Notes: generated by a model not told the origin, from the sequence alone. Counted from the stretch's first letter, positions 16,621 to 25,386 are shown. The stretch: DNA of 64,000 nt from Oscillospiraceae bacterium (GCA_015064685.1 SVRT01000002.1:1-64000), one strand, 5' to 3'. Numbers and translations: made by a program.

Positions 16621-19383
16621 ATGGAACAAAAGTGGCAGACACTTGATATAAAGGCTCTGGAAACAGAGCTGAAGACCGATCTTGCCGAGGGACTTTCTAT
16701 AAGAGAGGCGAGAGCAAGGCTTGAAAAAGAAAAGAGACGTGACGGCGGTGAGCGATACTCTCTTTTCGTCCCCCGAAAGAGTAATCAGCTTAGATCAATG
16801 CTATCCTTTTTTACAACTCCCGCGGTACTTGCGCTCCTGATAATGTCGGTTCTTGCCGCTATTTTCGGTGCACATCTTACGGGCATTATCGTCTTTCTGA
16901 TTGCTCTCACCGGCGCGGTGATAGGCGGAATCGTTTCGGCCTACTCGCAGAAGGTCATAGACTCGATGAAGGAATACGCAAGCCCAATGGTCAAGGTCAA
17001 GCGCGGAGGTAACAGATTCTTTACAGATGGCAGAAATGCAGTTGTGGGTGATATTCTTATTCTTTCCAAGGGTGATCTCCTGCCTTGCGATGCAAGGATC
17101 ATTCATTCCGATTCGCTTGAGGTCAAGGAGCTTATTAATACAGAAAACGGCATCAGAAACAGAGTCGTCCTTAAGGATCATGACGTAATATACGAACAGT
17201 CGTATTCCGTATCCGCTCCCGATGCAGCAAATATGCTGTACGCGGGAAGCGCGATAGTCGGAGGCGAGGCATTGGCGGTTGTCGTTGCTACCGGCTCTGA
17301 CACCTACCTTGCTCAATATGCCGAGTGCGGTGAGCTTTCGGGTAAGGAGGAGAAGTACGAGGGAGTCAAGAAATTCAAGCCCACTCTTCACAGAATTTGC
17401 TTTATTTGCTTTTCATCCTTGGCTATTCTTGCTCTTCTGAGCCTTATAACCCTTAAGGAGACCTCTTTCGTTGATAACTTTTTGATGCTTTTGGCTGCTC
17501 TTGCGATGATATCGCTCGAGCTTGTAAGCGTTGGTGCAAAAAATACATTTGCCGCTTCGATGCTTGGAATGGCAAGGATCAATCGCGGTCAGTCACACAA
17601 GAGAACGGATCTTTGCGCAACCGTGAGAGGTGTGAAGGCTATCGATGCCCTCACCGGAGTCTCCGACGTTGCACTTCTCGGTCGCGCCGCGCTTTCCGAC
17701 GGTGTCTATCACGTTGCAGAAGCGTACACCGCGAGCGGTGTGCTTAAGCAGTTAACACCGGATACAAAAATTGGAAACAGACTTCTTACCTGCATACATA
17801 CATACGTTAAGGCACTGCGTGAAAGCGGTGTCCAGAACGAATTTGTGCTTGACGGGCTTCTTGATGCTCTCACTGAGCATCTGAGAATTTCTGACTTTGA
17901 TATCAGCGGAGCATCGCTGATCATCAAATCACTCTATTTTGCTAACGATCCCGGAGGGGAAAACGGATATGCCTGCGTTGAGACCACGATGAACTCTTAC
18001 CGCGTTGCGCTGACCTTTGACGAGGATATTCTTTCATTCTGCAAGCTGGCGCGCTCAAAGAACGGTGTTGACGTTGAGCCTATAAGCGAAGATACGAGAA
18101 GGCTCGTTTCATTCAAAAAGGGTGTTGAGGAGAGCGGCGGCAGGTGTTTATATATCGTCTCCGAAAGCGACGGAGAGGCGGTTTTTGAGGGTGTTATCGA
18201 GCTTGTCGAGAATCCTCCATTTGAGCTTCCTTCTGTAAAGGCAAGGCTCGATGCTATGGGTATTCGCGCGACGGTCATGCTTCTTGATGAGACGGAGGAG
18301 ACCGAAAGACTTGTTTGCTCACCTAATCTTGAGCCCTTGTTTGACGGAAAGGTTGCGTATGCATCAAAATTCAAGGCAGATGGACGAGATATTACTGTCG
18401 GAATCGGTGAATATTGCGCGTACATAGGTTTCTCGGCGAAGGAATATGGCGCTCTCATCACTGAAATGCGCAAAAAAGGCTCTTCGGTTGCGGCGTACGG
18501 TATAGATATTGATTACTACGACGCTATGGTTCGCGCTGATATTTCTATCAGCTGTGACATTCTCAGATACTCGTCAGAAAAGTACAGGGAATCGGTTTAT
18601 GAAAAGCTGGCACCCGAGGGTAGAGACTCGAATATCCGCTGCTCACAGCAGACGAGGCTTCTTTCAAGAGTGCTCGTCCACAGAACTCACTCGGGAGGCG
18701 GAGGACTTGCCGCAATTGCAAACGCCTTGACTTCCTCAAGATCTGCTTACGTGTCACTGTCGCAGTCAGTGCTTCTCTTTGCTATGCTTATGAGCAGCTT
18801 TTTGCCTGTTGTTGCGATGTCGGTTCTTACAGGCAGTCATCTTCTTAACGGTGCGCAGACCGCTTCGCTTGCAGTTGTCGGTGCGCTTCTTTCAATGCTT
18901 GCGTTCTCGTCATCCGAACCTAAGCTTGATCTTATCAATAATCCTAAAATCAAATTCACGACATTACCGTCCGACATACTGGTTTACAAATTGCCCGGCA
19001 TGATCGCAAGGGTGAGTGCAGCGGTCATATCCGCGGGAGCGATAAAGATCCTTGATGCTACCGGTGTCTTCGGAGAAAACGCGGCGTACGAAATGCCTGT
19101 TTTCCTGAGTCTTTTGCTTACCGTATTTGCAGAGCTGGCTATCATTAACATCGATTACACAAGGCGAGGAGAGGGAAGAAGGCGTTGCTGGATGAAGGTT
19201 ATCATCGCTTATGCTGCGCTTCTCTTTATTTGCGCGGTGCTTACTCAGAAATTTTTTGCTGATCAGATGTTTGTTAACGGAATAGGAAGATTTGAATTTT
19301 TGATCATTCCCGGATATATTGTGATATATCTTGTTTCCGTTGCCATTGCAAGAAGTATTGAAAAAAAGAGAAAGAAAATATAA
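16621..19383 (+). CDS. Catalytically dead P-type ATPase homologue (pseudoenzyme)
   Basis: A 920-residue protein with the full architecture of a type II P-type cation ATPase: cation-ATPase N-domain (GLSIREARARLEKEKRRDGG), two helices near 66-108, actuator domain about 115-240, two helices near 258-305, a nucleotide/phosphorylation region about 320-690, and six C-terminal helices. The catalytic motifs are missing. The phosphorylation motif DKTGTLT is replaced by GRAALSD at 354-360 (Asp to Gly354). TGES becomes NTEN at 173-176, the helix-4 PEGL becomes SLEL at 298-301, and the hinge GDGVNDAP becomes GIDIDYYDA at 627-635. The frame is intact with a GAGGAAGG ribosome site, so this looks like a maintained non-pumping protein and not a decaying gene. 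Role unknown; scaffold or sensor functions are speculation. Confidence 0.82.
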   Translation: MEQKWQTLDIKALETELKTDLAEGLSIREARARLEKEKRRDGGERYSLFVPRKSNQLRSMLSFFTTPAVLALLIMSVLAAIFGAHLTGIIVFLIALTGAVIGGIVSAYSQKVIDSMKEYASPMVKVKRGGNRFFTDGRNAVVGDILILSKGDLLPCDARIIHSDSLEVKELINTENGIRNRVVLKDHDVIYEQSYSVSAPDAANMLYAGSAIVGGEALAVVVATGSDTYLAQYAECGELSGKEEKYEGVKKFKPTLHRICFICFSSLAILALLSLITLKETSFVDNFLMLLAALAMISLELVSVGAKNTFAASMLGMARINRGQSHKRTDLCATVRGVKAIDALTGVSDVALLGRAALSDGVYHVAEAYTASGVLKQLTPDTKIGNRLLTCIHTYVKALRESGVQNEFVLDGLLDALTEHLRISDFDISGASLIIKSLYFANDPGGENGYACVETTMNSYRVALTFDEDILSFCKLARSKNGVDVEPISEDTRRLVSFKKGVEESGGRCLYIVSESDGEAVFEGVIELVENPPFELPSVKARLDAMGIRATVMLLDETEETERLVCSPNLEPLFDGKVAYASKFKADGRDITVGIGEYCAYIGFSAKEYGALITEMRKKGSSVAAYGIDIDYYDAMVRADISISCDILRYSSEKYRESVYEKLAPEGRDSNIRCSQQTRLLSRVLVHRTHSGGGGLAAIANALTSSRSAYVSLSQSVLLFAMLMSSFLPVVAMSVLTGSHLLNGAQTASLAVVGALLSMLAFSSSEPKLDLINNPKIKFTTLPSDILVYKLPGMIARVSAAVISAGAIKILDATGVFGENAAYEMPVFLSLLLTVFAELAIINIDYTRRGEGRRRCWMKVIIAYAALLFICAVLTQKFFADQMFVNGIGRFEFLIIPGYIVIYLVSVAIARSIEKKRKKI

Positions 19384-19392
19384 TCTATCGCA

Positions 19393-19422
19393 TATAATTA
19401 CAAAAAAACGGAGGTAATTATA
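19393..19422 (+). promoter_or_regulatory. Hairpin holding the ymxH ribosome site in its loop
   Basis: A perfect 9-base inverted repeat, TATAATTAC (19393-19401) and GTAATTATA (19414-19422), surrounds a 12-base loop containing ACGGAG. The last G of the GGAGG and the A of the start codon lie in the stem. In RNA this A/U-rich stem could partly mask translation start. The left arm also contains TATAAT but no -35 lies at a suitable distance. Confidence 0.45.
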
Positions 19423-19712
19423 TGCGTCTGATGGGTACCGAAGAGCTACGTTGTCTCGAGGTGATCAATCTTTGCGGAGGAGAGAAGCTTGGATATCCGT
19501 GCGAGCTTGAGATAGATCTTGAGTGCGCGAGAGTGATATCCCTGAAGGTTATCCCTCCGAGCCGTTCCTTTTCTCTCTGGGGAGAGAAGGAGGAGTATAT
19601 TATCCCCTGGTGCAAGATCGAATGCATAGGTGAGGATGCTATACTCGTCAGGCTATCGGAAAGCGAGCTTTGCTCCTGCGCAAGAGGAAAATGCAAGAAA
19701 AAACACAAATAA
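19422..19712 (+). CDS. YlmC/YmxH family PRC-barrel protein
   Basis: A 96-residue PRC-barrel-like protein. The pattern ELRCLEVINLCGGEKLGYPCE, then DLECARVISLKVIP and a WCKIECIGEDAILV strand, matches the YlmC/YmxH family, linked to sporulation in Bacillus and Clostridium. The C-terminus is lysine/cysteine rich (CSCARGKCKKKHK), unlike the usual family end. The function is not known in molecular detail. Presence of this gene alone does not prove that the organism sporulates. ATG 19422 has GGAGG at 19410-19414. Confidence 0.82.
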   Translation: MRLMGTEELRCLEVINLCGGEKLGYPCELEIDLECARVISLKVIPPSRSFSLWGEKEEYIIPWCKIECIGEDAILVRLSESELCSCARGKCKKKHK

Positions 19713-19746
19713 TTTGTAAATATTCTGTAAACAATGCCACGCGCAC

Positions 19747-19775
19747 TTGAAATGGGAATATTTATATGTTATAAT
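19747..19775 (+). promoter_or_regulatory. Promoter of rpsB-tsf
   Basis: TTGAAA (19747-19752), 17-base spacer, TATAAT (19770-19775). Transcription should begin near 19782, leaving a leader of about 140 bases before rpsB. Confidence 0.9.
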
Positions 19776-19781
19776 TATTGG

Positions 19782-19924
19782 CGTTGTGCAGAGAACACAA
19801 CTCAAAAATCAATACACACACAGTACCACGTCTGCGGTGCCGGTGTCTCCTTTAAGTGATAAAGACAAAAGGGGATTGCGCCGCCAAAGCTACTGTGGTG
19901 GAAAAACCGAAGGAGGACATTAAA
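19782..19924 (+). promoter_or_regulatory. Long untranslated leader of rpsB
   Basis: About 140 bases lie between the predicted start of transcription and the rpsB ATG. A small stem GTTGTG/CACAAC sits at 19783-19801 and weaker pairings follow (for example CTTTA/TAAAG near 19852-19866). I do not recognise a known ribosomal-protein leader motif. The length would allow autoregulation by S2, but this is inferred only. Confidence 0.35.
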
Positions 19925-20671
19925 ATGTCTGTAATCTCAATTAAGCAGCTTCTCGAAGCTGGCGTCCATTTCGGACATCACACAAGAAGATGGAACCCTA
20001 AGATGCAGGAGTACATCTTTACTGAAAGAAACGGCATCTACATCATCGACCTTCAGAAGACAGTAAAGAAGTTTGAGGAAGCTTACATGTTCGTTCGTGA
20101 GCTTGCTGCAAACAACGGTAACGTTCTTTTCGTTGGTACAAAGAAGCAGGCTGCAGAGGCTATCAAGGAAGAGGCTATTCGTTGCGGTCAGTACTACGTT
20201 AACGTTCGTTGGCCCGGCGGTATGATGACAAACTTCAAGACCATCAAGAGATCTATCGCAAGACTCAACAGCCTTAACAAGATGGCTGAGGATGGCACAT
20301 TCGATATGCTTCCCAAGAAGGAAGTTGCAAAGCTCCAGAAGGAGATCTTTGACCTCGAGAAGAACCTCGGCGGTATCAAGACCATGGAGCAGCTTCCCGA
20401 CGCGATCTTCATCGTTGACCCCCGCAAGGAGAGAAACGCAGTTCTCGAGGCTAAGAAGCTCGGTATCCCGGTAATCGCTATCGTTGATACAAACTGCGAT
20501 CCTGACGATGCTGACTACGTTATCCCCGGTAACGACGATGCTATCCGCGCTATCAAGCTCATCTCTTCCGTAATTGCTGATGCAGTTATCGAGGGTAAGC
20601 AGGGCGAGCAGACCGCTGAGGCTGCTGAGGAAAAGGCTGAGGTCGAGGCTGAAGAAGACGCTGAGGCTTAA
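19925..20671 (+). CDS. rpsB: 30S ribosomal protein S2
   Basis: S2 binds late to the 30S subunit and is needed for S1 or mRNA docking. The 248 residues begin [20 protein letters not shown], with the family motifs [29 protein letters not shown] and NRNAVLEA-like [12 protein letters not shown]. The ATG at 19925 follows AAGGAGGA; an upstream in-frame GTG at 19856 is inside the leader and is rejected. The last 25 residues are glutamate/alanine rich. Followed by tsf, the usual bacterial order. Confidence 0.98.
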   Translation: MSVISIKQLLEAGVHFGHHTRRWNPKMQEYIFTERNGIYIIDLQKTVKKFEEAYMFVRELAANNGNVLFVGTKKQAAEAIKEEAIRCGQYYVNVRWPGGMMTNFKTIKRSIARLNSLNKMAEDGTFDMLPKKEVAKLQKEIFDLEKNLGGIKTMEQLPDAIFIVDPRKERNAVLEAKKLGIPVIAIVDTNCDPDDADYVIPGNDDAIRAIKLISSVIADAVIEGKQGEQTAEAAEEKAEVEAEEDAEA

Positions 20672-20713
20672 TTTTCGTGCATAATTGAATTAAATAGAAA
20701 GGAATTATCCAAA

Positions 20714-21640
20714 ATGGCTACTATTACAGCAAAAGACGTTGCTGCTCTCAGAGCAAAGACCGGTATCGGTATGATGGAGTGCAAGAAGGCACTCGTTGAG
20801 GCAGACGGTGATATGGATGCGGCTATCAAGCTTCTCCGCGAGAAGGGTGAGCTTAAGGCTGAGTCCAAGATGGCTACAAGAATCGCAGCTGACGGTCTCG
20901 TTGACATTCTTACTGTTGGCGACAAGACCGCTATCGTTGAGGTCAACACCGAGACAGACTTCGTTGCAAAGAACGAGACATTCAAGGCTTTCGTTAAGAA
21001 CCTTCTTAAGGTTATTATCGACACTAACCCCGCAGACGTTGAGGCTCTTAACGCTTGTGACTACGAGGGCGTAACTGTTGAGGCTAAGCTCAAGGAGCTT
21101 ATCTTCCAGATCGGCGAGAAGATCACCGTTCGCCGTTTCGCTATCGTTGAGGGTACAACCAGCACATATATTCACGGTATGGGCTCCATCGGTGTTATCG
21201 TTAAGTTCGACACCGACTGCGCAGACAAGGACGGCTTTGCAGAGTTTGCAAAGAACATCGCTCTCCAGGTTGGCGCATATCCCACTCCTTACCTCGACAG
21301 AGACAGCGTTCCCGCTTCTGTTATCGAGAACGAGAAGAATATCATCAAGGCTCAGCTCGCTAACGATCCCAAGATGGCTAACAAGCCCGAGAAGGTTCTT
21401 GACGGTATCGTAATGGGTAAGGTTGGCAAGTTCTACGAGAACAACTGCCTCGTTGATATGGAATACGTTAAGGCAGAGGATCACGAGACTGTTGCTAAGT
21501 ACGTTGCTAACACTGCTAAGGCTCTTGGCGGCTCCATCAAGATCGCATCCTTCGTTCGTTTTGAGAAGGGTGAGGGCATTGAGAAGAGACAGGACGACCT
21601 CGCAGCAGAGGTTGCTAAGCTCACAGGTCAGGCTCAGTAA
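20714..21640 (+). CDS. tsf: Translation elongation factor Ts
   Basis: EF-Ts is the nucleotide exchange factor for EF-Tu. The 308 residues have an N-terminal UBA-like domain (AKDVAALRAKTGIGMMECKKAL), the TDFVAKN motif at about 79-85 that opens the EF-Tu magnesium site, and the two-part core domain. Length is typical. Codon use in rpsB and tsf is strongly biased to a few codons, as expected for highly expressed genes. A strong terminator follows at 21655-21685. Confidence 0.98.
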   Translation: MATITAKDVAALRAKTGIGMMECKKALVEADGDMDAAIKLLREKGELKAESKMATRIAADGLVDILTVGDKTAIVEVNTETDFVAKNETFKAFVKNLLKVIIDTNPADVEALNACDYEGVTVEAKLKELIFQIGEKITVRRFAIVEGTTSTYIHGMGSIGVIVKFDTDCADKDGFAEFAKNIALQVGAYPTPYLDRDSVPASVIENEKNIIKAQLANDPKMANKPEKVLDGIVMGKVGKFYENNCLVDMEYVKAEDHETVAKYVANTAKALGGSIKIASFVRFEKGEGIEKRQDDLAAEVAKLTGQAQ

Positions 21641-21654
21641 TTAAAATTTTTATA

Positions 21655-21685
21655 GAAAAACCTCCCAGATCTTGGGAGGTTTTTC
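21655..21685 (+). terminator. Terminator after tsf
   Basis: Stem CCTCCCA (21661-21667) with TGGGAGG (21673-21679), loop of five, extended by AAAAA before and TTTTT after. It separates rpsB-tsf from tadA. Confidence 0.9.
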
Positions 21686-21707
21686 AATAAGGAATGGAGG
21701 TGTGCGG

Positions 21708-22157
21708 ATGCACGGAAAATATATGGAGATCGCTCTTGCTGAGGCGCTTGAGGCGGCGAAGGAGGGCGAGATACCCGTTGGCGCGGTCATTGTCAAGGAC
21801 GGCGAGATAATTGCATCTGCTCACAATAACCGTGAGGCGACAGGAGATGCGACGGGGCATGCCGAGGTGCTTGCGATTCGCAAGGCATGCAAGGCTCTCG
21901 GAGGTTGGCATCTTGAAAAATGCACGCTTTACGTGACTCTTGAGCCTTGTCCGATGTGTATGGGAGCGATAATTAACTCGAGACTTGGCAAGGTGGTTTT
22001 TGGAGCGAAGGACGCAAAAGCGGGAGCTTGCGGAAGCGTGATCGATCTTCGTTCATATCCGTTAAATCACAAACCGCAGGTTGAGAGTGGGTTTATGAGT
22101 GAGGAGAGTTTGGCTCTGCTTTCCGGTTTTTTTAAAGAAAAGAGGGAAAAGCGATGA
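21708..22157 (+). CDS. tadA: tRNA adenosine(34) deaminase TadA
   Basis: Converts A34 to inosine in the wobble position of tRNA-Arg(ACG). The 149 residues have the zinc deaminase site: H51-A-E53 (the proton shuttle) and P80-C81-x-x-C84. The ATG at 21708 has GGAGGTG before it. An earlier in-frame TTG lies inside the tsf terminator and is not used. Its stop overlaps the next start by four bases. A guanine or cytosine deaminase is a weaker alternative. Confidence 0.92.
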   Translation: MHGKYMEIALAEALEAAKEGEIPVGAVIVKDGEIIASAHNNREATGDATGHAEVLAIRKACKALGGWHLEKCTLYVTLEPCPMCMGAIINSRLGKVVFGAKDAKAGACGSVIDLRSYPLNHKPQVESGFMSEESLALLSGFFKEKREKR

Positions 22158-22693
22158 ATGAGAATAACGAGTTTGATTATACGGTTGAGAAAAAGGTTGA
22201 GGGAAAATACCGTTTATATAGAATTCTTATAATTTTGGGTTACGTATTATTTGGAGCCGGGTATTTTATCGGTTTGGCTATAGCTCATCTTTATCCGATA
22301 ATGGCGTTTACTCCCTTGCTCATCTGGATCCTTGTTTTCTTTACATGGCGTTACGTATCGGTAGAGTACAGGTATGAGACTGTATCGGGCGGTATTAAGT
22401 TCTACACCGTTTACGGCGGAAAGAAGAAAAAAATGATGCTTGATATGAGGATAAAGGAACTTAATGAGATATCTCCCGTTAATGCTGATACAAAGGCTCG
22501 CATTTCAAGCACGCGTTTTGATAAGTCATATTTCTTTGCAAGAAGTGAGAGAGATGACACCGATAAGTATTTTGCGACCTTTAACGACTCTGATGGGAAT
22601 GAATGTATCGTTTATTTCGAGGCGACTGAACAAGCATTGAAGATACTTAAATTCTATAATTCAAATACAACTATTGCAAAAACAAGATATTGA
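22154..22693 (+). CDS. Small membrane protein of unknown function
   Basis: A 179-residue protein with a charged N-terminus, two adjacent hydrophobic helices (about 23-45 and 50-66), and a soluble C-terminal part of about 110 residues with strands typical of a PH-like domain (ETVSGGIKFYTVYGGKKKKMMLDMRI, then ECIVYFEATEQALKILKFY). I recall similar proteins in Clostridia as a DUF6106-like family, but this name is uncertain. Its start overlaps tadA (ATGA) and its stop lies just before the Nudix start, so the three are one unit. Confidence 0.65.
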   Translation: MNENNEFDYTVEKKVEGKYRLYRILIILGYVLFGAGYFIGLAIAHLYPIMAFTPLLIWILVFFTWRYVSVEYRYETVSGGIKFYTVYGGKKKKMMLDMRIKELNEISPVNADTKARISSTRFDKSYFFARSERDDTDKYFATFNDSDGNECIVYFEATEQALKILKFYNSNTTIAKTRY

Positions 22694-22703
22694 GGACGAT
22701 GCG

Positions 22704-23252
22704 ATGGAGCTTTGGGATCTTTACGATGAAAACAGAATAAAGCTTGGGCGGACCATGGTTCGCGGAGACAAGCAGCCCGAGGGTGTTTACAGAATAGTCG
22801 TTCACGCGTGCATTTTCAACTCTAAGGGGGAGATGCTGATACAGCAGAGGCAGCCGTTCAAGTCGGGTTGGTCGAATATGTGGGACGTGACGGTCGGTGG
22901 CAGCGCGGTGTCGGGCGACACGAGCTCTACTGCGGTCGAACGTGAGCTTTTAGAGGAATTGGGACTTGAGACATCATTTCAGGGTGTTTTACCTGCACTT
23001 ACCATAAATTGCGACGGAGTTTTTGATGATTTTTATATTGCGGTACGTGATGATATTGATATATCAACGCTCAAATTGCAATACAGTGAGGTGCAGGGTG
23101 TCAAGTGGGCGAGATGCGACGAGATTGTATCAATGATAAAAGACGGAAGCTTTATTCCTTACACGGAAAGCTTTATTGATCTTCTGTTCTTTATGCGTGA
23201 ACGTCGGGGAACGAGAACAAAAGGAGATACGAGTATTCCTGCGCAACAATAA
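22704..23252 (+). CDS. Nudix hydrolase (IDI/YfcD-like)
   Basis: Nudix enzymes cleave nucleoside diphosphates linked to another group. The 182-residue protein starts MELWDLYDENRIKLGRTM, the N-terminal signature of the IPP-isomerase-like Nudix subgroup. The Nudix box is readable around residues 71-93 as G-x5-D-x7-RELLEELGL; the first acidic residue is Asp where Glu is usual, while the metal-binding RELLEE is intact. The start at ATG 22704 is chosen for the TGAGGA site eight bases before it. The substrate is not predictable. Confidence 0.87.
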   Translation: MELWDLYDENRIKLGRTMVRGDKQPEGVYRIVVHACIFNSKGEMLIQQRQPFKSGWSNMWDVTVGGSAVSGDTSSTAVERELLEELGLETSFQGVLPALTINCDGVFDDFYIAVRDDIDISTLKLQYSEVQGVKWARCDEIVSMIKDGSFIPYTESFIDLLFFMRERRGTRTKGDTSIPAQQ

Positions 23253-23258
23253 AATAAG

Positions 23259-23290
23259 AAGGAGACTTCAAATTTGAAGTCTCCTTTTTA
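23259..23290. terminator. Bidirectional terminator between convergent genes
   Basis: A 28-base perfect palindrome (AAGGAGACTTCAAA and its complement, 23259-23286) followed by T's on the plus strand and by TTTTATT-like sequence on the minus strand. It serves the Nudix gene and the convergent glycosidase-like gene. Confidence 0.85.
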
Positions 23291-23294
23291 TTGT

Positions 23295-24554
23295 TTATGA
23301 CAGATGGTATTCGATGGTGAATGGCTCATCTGCTGCATTTTGAATTCGGTAAAGAATTGCGTCTCCGGGGTTGAGCATTACCTCAATGCATTCGGTTGAG
23401 TTGTATTTCACTTTCTGGAGGCCGTCAGTTTTTGACACCTCGTAAATGCGATAGGCAGATTTAAGTGGCAGCGCGACGTTTTTTTGTGTCATATAGTCGC
23501 GGTTTAATATCATCATGTACGAGTTGCCATGACCATCTTCAAATTCTGACACAGATACGCGCTCGGGCAGATGGTTTGCGAGAAATTTACTGTCCGCTAA
23601 CGTGTTGTGAAGTGATGTGAATTCTTCACAGTTGGGATTAACCAGGGAATCGTGTATTACGCGCTTACAAGTAAGTGCCATAAGTGTATTTCCAAGGTTT
23701 TTGAATTCCTCATGTATCTTTTTCTGATCGTCAAAGAAGATATTTCTATCTCCTTCTTCATCTAATATAGATCCTTGTGCGCTGAAGTGCTGAAGTCCCT
23801 TTGCTCCGTAGAGTGCGCCTGCGTACATCATCGCTCTTATCATTGGGAAAATAAAGAATTTGGCTTTGTGGTGATTTAAACCCTGATAGTAGAACCAGAT
23901 GGGCATATCGTACTTTTCGCCAAGCCGTTTCATAAGTCCAAGGTCACACCACATTCTTGAGTTGTCGAATTGAACCTCTTCATTGTGCTCGCGCATTCCA
24001 ACGGGATAATAATCAAGAGAAAGAATAGGGGGGTCTATGATCTTAACGTATTTTTCGAGATATTCGGTGAATTTTTCGTTATCCCAAGTGTAATCGGTGT
24101 TATAAGAGGGAATTGCAACGGAAAAAGGAAGCTTTTCGGGTGCTTTTTCCTCGCATTCGTCAACAAGAGCGCGCGTTTCTGCGAGTTGATCGTCATACCA
24201 CGGCTCGTCCCATATATAATATCCAATAACGTGCTTTTTATCCTTGAGTTCATTTATTACTCCCTCAAGGTCGTTTTTCTTATAGCGTCGGTAACCCTGC
24301 ATTCCGCCGTATCTGTCAAGATTTTGATATATGAGATCAAGACCAAATTCTTCGCAGTATTGGACGGCTTCGTCACACTGCCAGGACTCTGCCCAGCCAA
24401 GTTCTACGGTGTTAAAGCCGGCATCCTTGCAGTTCATGATAGCTTTTTTCATATTATTTGCTCTTGCGGAGAAGTTTGAGAGAATAAAATGATCCTGTTT
24501 CCAATTTCTGCGTTTACTGCCGATTGGATAACGGGGAAGTATTTTGTGTTGCAT
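23295..24554 (-). CDS. Glycoside hydrolase-like TIM-barrel protein
   Basis: A 419-residue protein without a signal peptide. Residues about 20-300 look like a clan GH-A-type barrel: NMKKAIMNCKDAGFNTVELG near the start (beta-1/alpha-1) and GYYIWDEPWY at 111-120, where D116-E117 occupies the place of the acid/base NEP motif. The last 100 residues form a beta domain (RVSVSEFEDGHGNSYMMILN) as seen in family 35/42 relatives. The exact family and sugar are unknown. It starts 21 bases after a HAD phosphatase gene in the same transcript, with AGGAGG before the ATG. Confidence 0.65.
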   Translation of the reverse strand: MQHKILPRYPIGSKRRNWKQDHFILSNFSARANNMKKAIMNCKDAGFNTVELGWAESWQCDEAVQYCEEFGLDLIYQNLDRYGGMQGYRRYKKNDLEGVINELKDKKHVIGYYIWDEPWYDDQLAETRALVDECEEKAPEKLPFSVAIPSYNTDYTWDNEKFTEYLEKYVKIIDPPILSLDYYPVGMREHNEEVQFDNSRMWCDLGLMKRLGEKYDMPIWFYYQGLNHHKAKFFIFPMIRAMMYAGALYGAKGLQHFSAQGSILDEEGDRNIFFDDQKKIHEEFKNLGNTLMALTCKRVIHDSLVNPNCEEFTSLHNTLADSKFLANHLPERVSVSEFEDGHGNSYMMILNRDYMTQKNVALPLKSAYRIYEVSKTDGLQKVKYNSTECIEVMLNPGDAILYRIQNAADEPFTIEYHLS

Positions 24555-24575
24555 TATTGCCTCCTGAATAGACGG

Positions 24576-25355
24576 CTATTTGTTTCTTACAATGTCACTT
24601 ACGCTGTTAAGAATATATTTTGGACGGTAGGGGAAAAGGTTTATATCTTCCTTTTTGGTTACTCCCGTGAGGACGAGGATGGTATCTACGTTGGATTCGA
24701 TTCCTGCGATTATGTCGGTATCCATTCTGTCTCCGATGAAGGCGACATCGTCACTGTGACATCCGAGCTTGCGCAGTCCATGGCGAACCATAAGGGGATT
24801 AGGCTTGCCGACAAAGTAGGCTTTTTTGCCCGTTGCTATCTCGATAGGCGCTATAAGAGAGCCTGTTGCGGGCATTATTCCTTTTTCGGTGACACCTATG
24901 GTATCGGGGTTTGCGCCGATGAGCTTTGCTCCTTTATTAACAAGAGCGATCGCCTTTTCAATTTTTTCAAAGCCGTAAGTTCTTGTCTCACCTATAACGA
25001 CGTAATCGGGGTCGACGTCGTTCATATATATACCCTGGTCGTAGAGCGCCTTTGAAAGCGCCGCCTCACCGATAACGTATGCGGTGCATCCGGGGGCTTG
25101 TGAATGAAGAAACTCTGCCGTTGCCATAGCGCTCGTATAGAAATGGTCGGGGGAGACAGAAAGTCCCATTCTTTCAAGCTTCATGGAAAGCTCGTGAGGT
25201 GTGCGCTCGGGGCTGTTTGTAAGAAAGACAAATTTTTTGTCGTTATCTATCATCCAATTGACGAAATCTGCGACACCGTCGAGTATGCGGCTACCGTGGT
25301 ATATAACTCCGTCCATATCGCATATAAAGCCTTTTTTATTGAGGATGTTCTGCAT
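24576..25355 (-). CDS. HAD-IIA family sugar-phosphate/nucleotide phosphatase (NagD-like)
   Basis: A 259-residue haloacid dehalogenase-type phosphatase. Motif I is DMDGVIYHG with D13 (nucleophile) and D15, motif II is LTNSPERT, motif III K near FVGKPNP, and motif IV GDRMDTDI. The C2a cap between motifs II and III defines the NagD/AraL group, which acts on nucleotide monophosphates and sugar phosphates. The start at 25355 is chosen for the GGAGGTA site. Together with the downstream glycosidase-like gene it suggests a small sugar-handling operon. Confidence 0.86.
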   Translation of the reverse strand: MQNILNKKGFICDMDGVIYHGSRILDGVADFVNWMIDNDKKFVFLTNSPERTPHELSMKLERMGLSVSPDHFYTSAMATAEFLHSQAPGCTAYVIGEAALSKALYDQGIYMNDVDPDYVVIGETRTYGFEKIEKAIALVNKGAKLIGANPDTIGVTEKGIMPATGSLIAPIEIATGKKAYFVGKPNPLMVRHGLRKLGCHSDDVAFIGDRMDTDIIAGIESNVDTILVLTGVTKKEDINLFPYRPKYILNSVSDIVRNK

Positions 25356-25386
25356 AAATAATACCTCCGCTGTTTTCTTCCAGACA

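Noticed and set aside
16621-19383. Calling the P-type ATPase homologue a pseudogene
   Set aside because: The frame is uninterrupted for 920 codons, topology is intact and codon use is like its neighbours.
20705-21484. 259-codon minus-strand frame opposite tsf
   Set aside because: Antisense shadow of EF-Ts produced by strong codon bias.
23259-23290. Perfect palindrome as an attachment or recombination site
   Set aside because: It lies between convergent gene ends and is flanked by T/A runs, as expected for a terminator.
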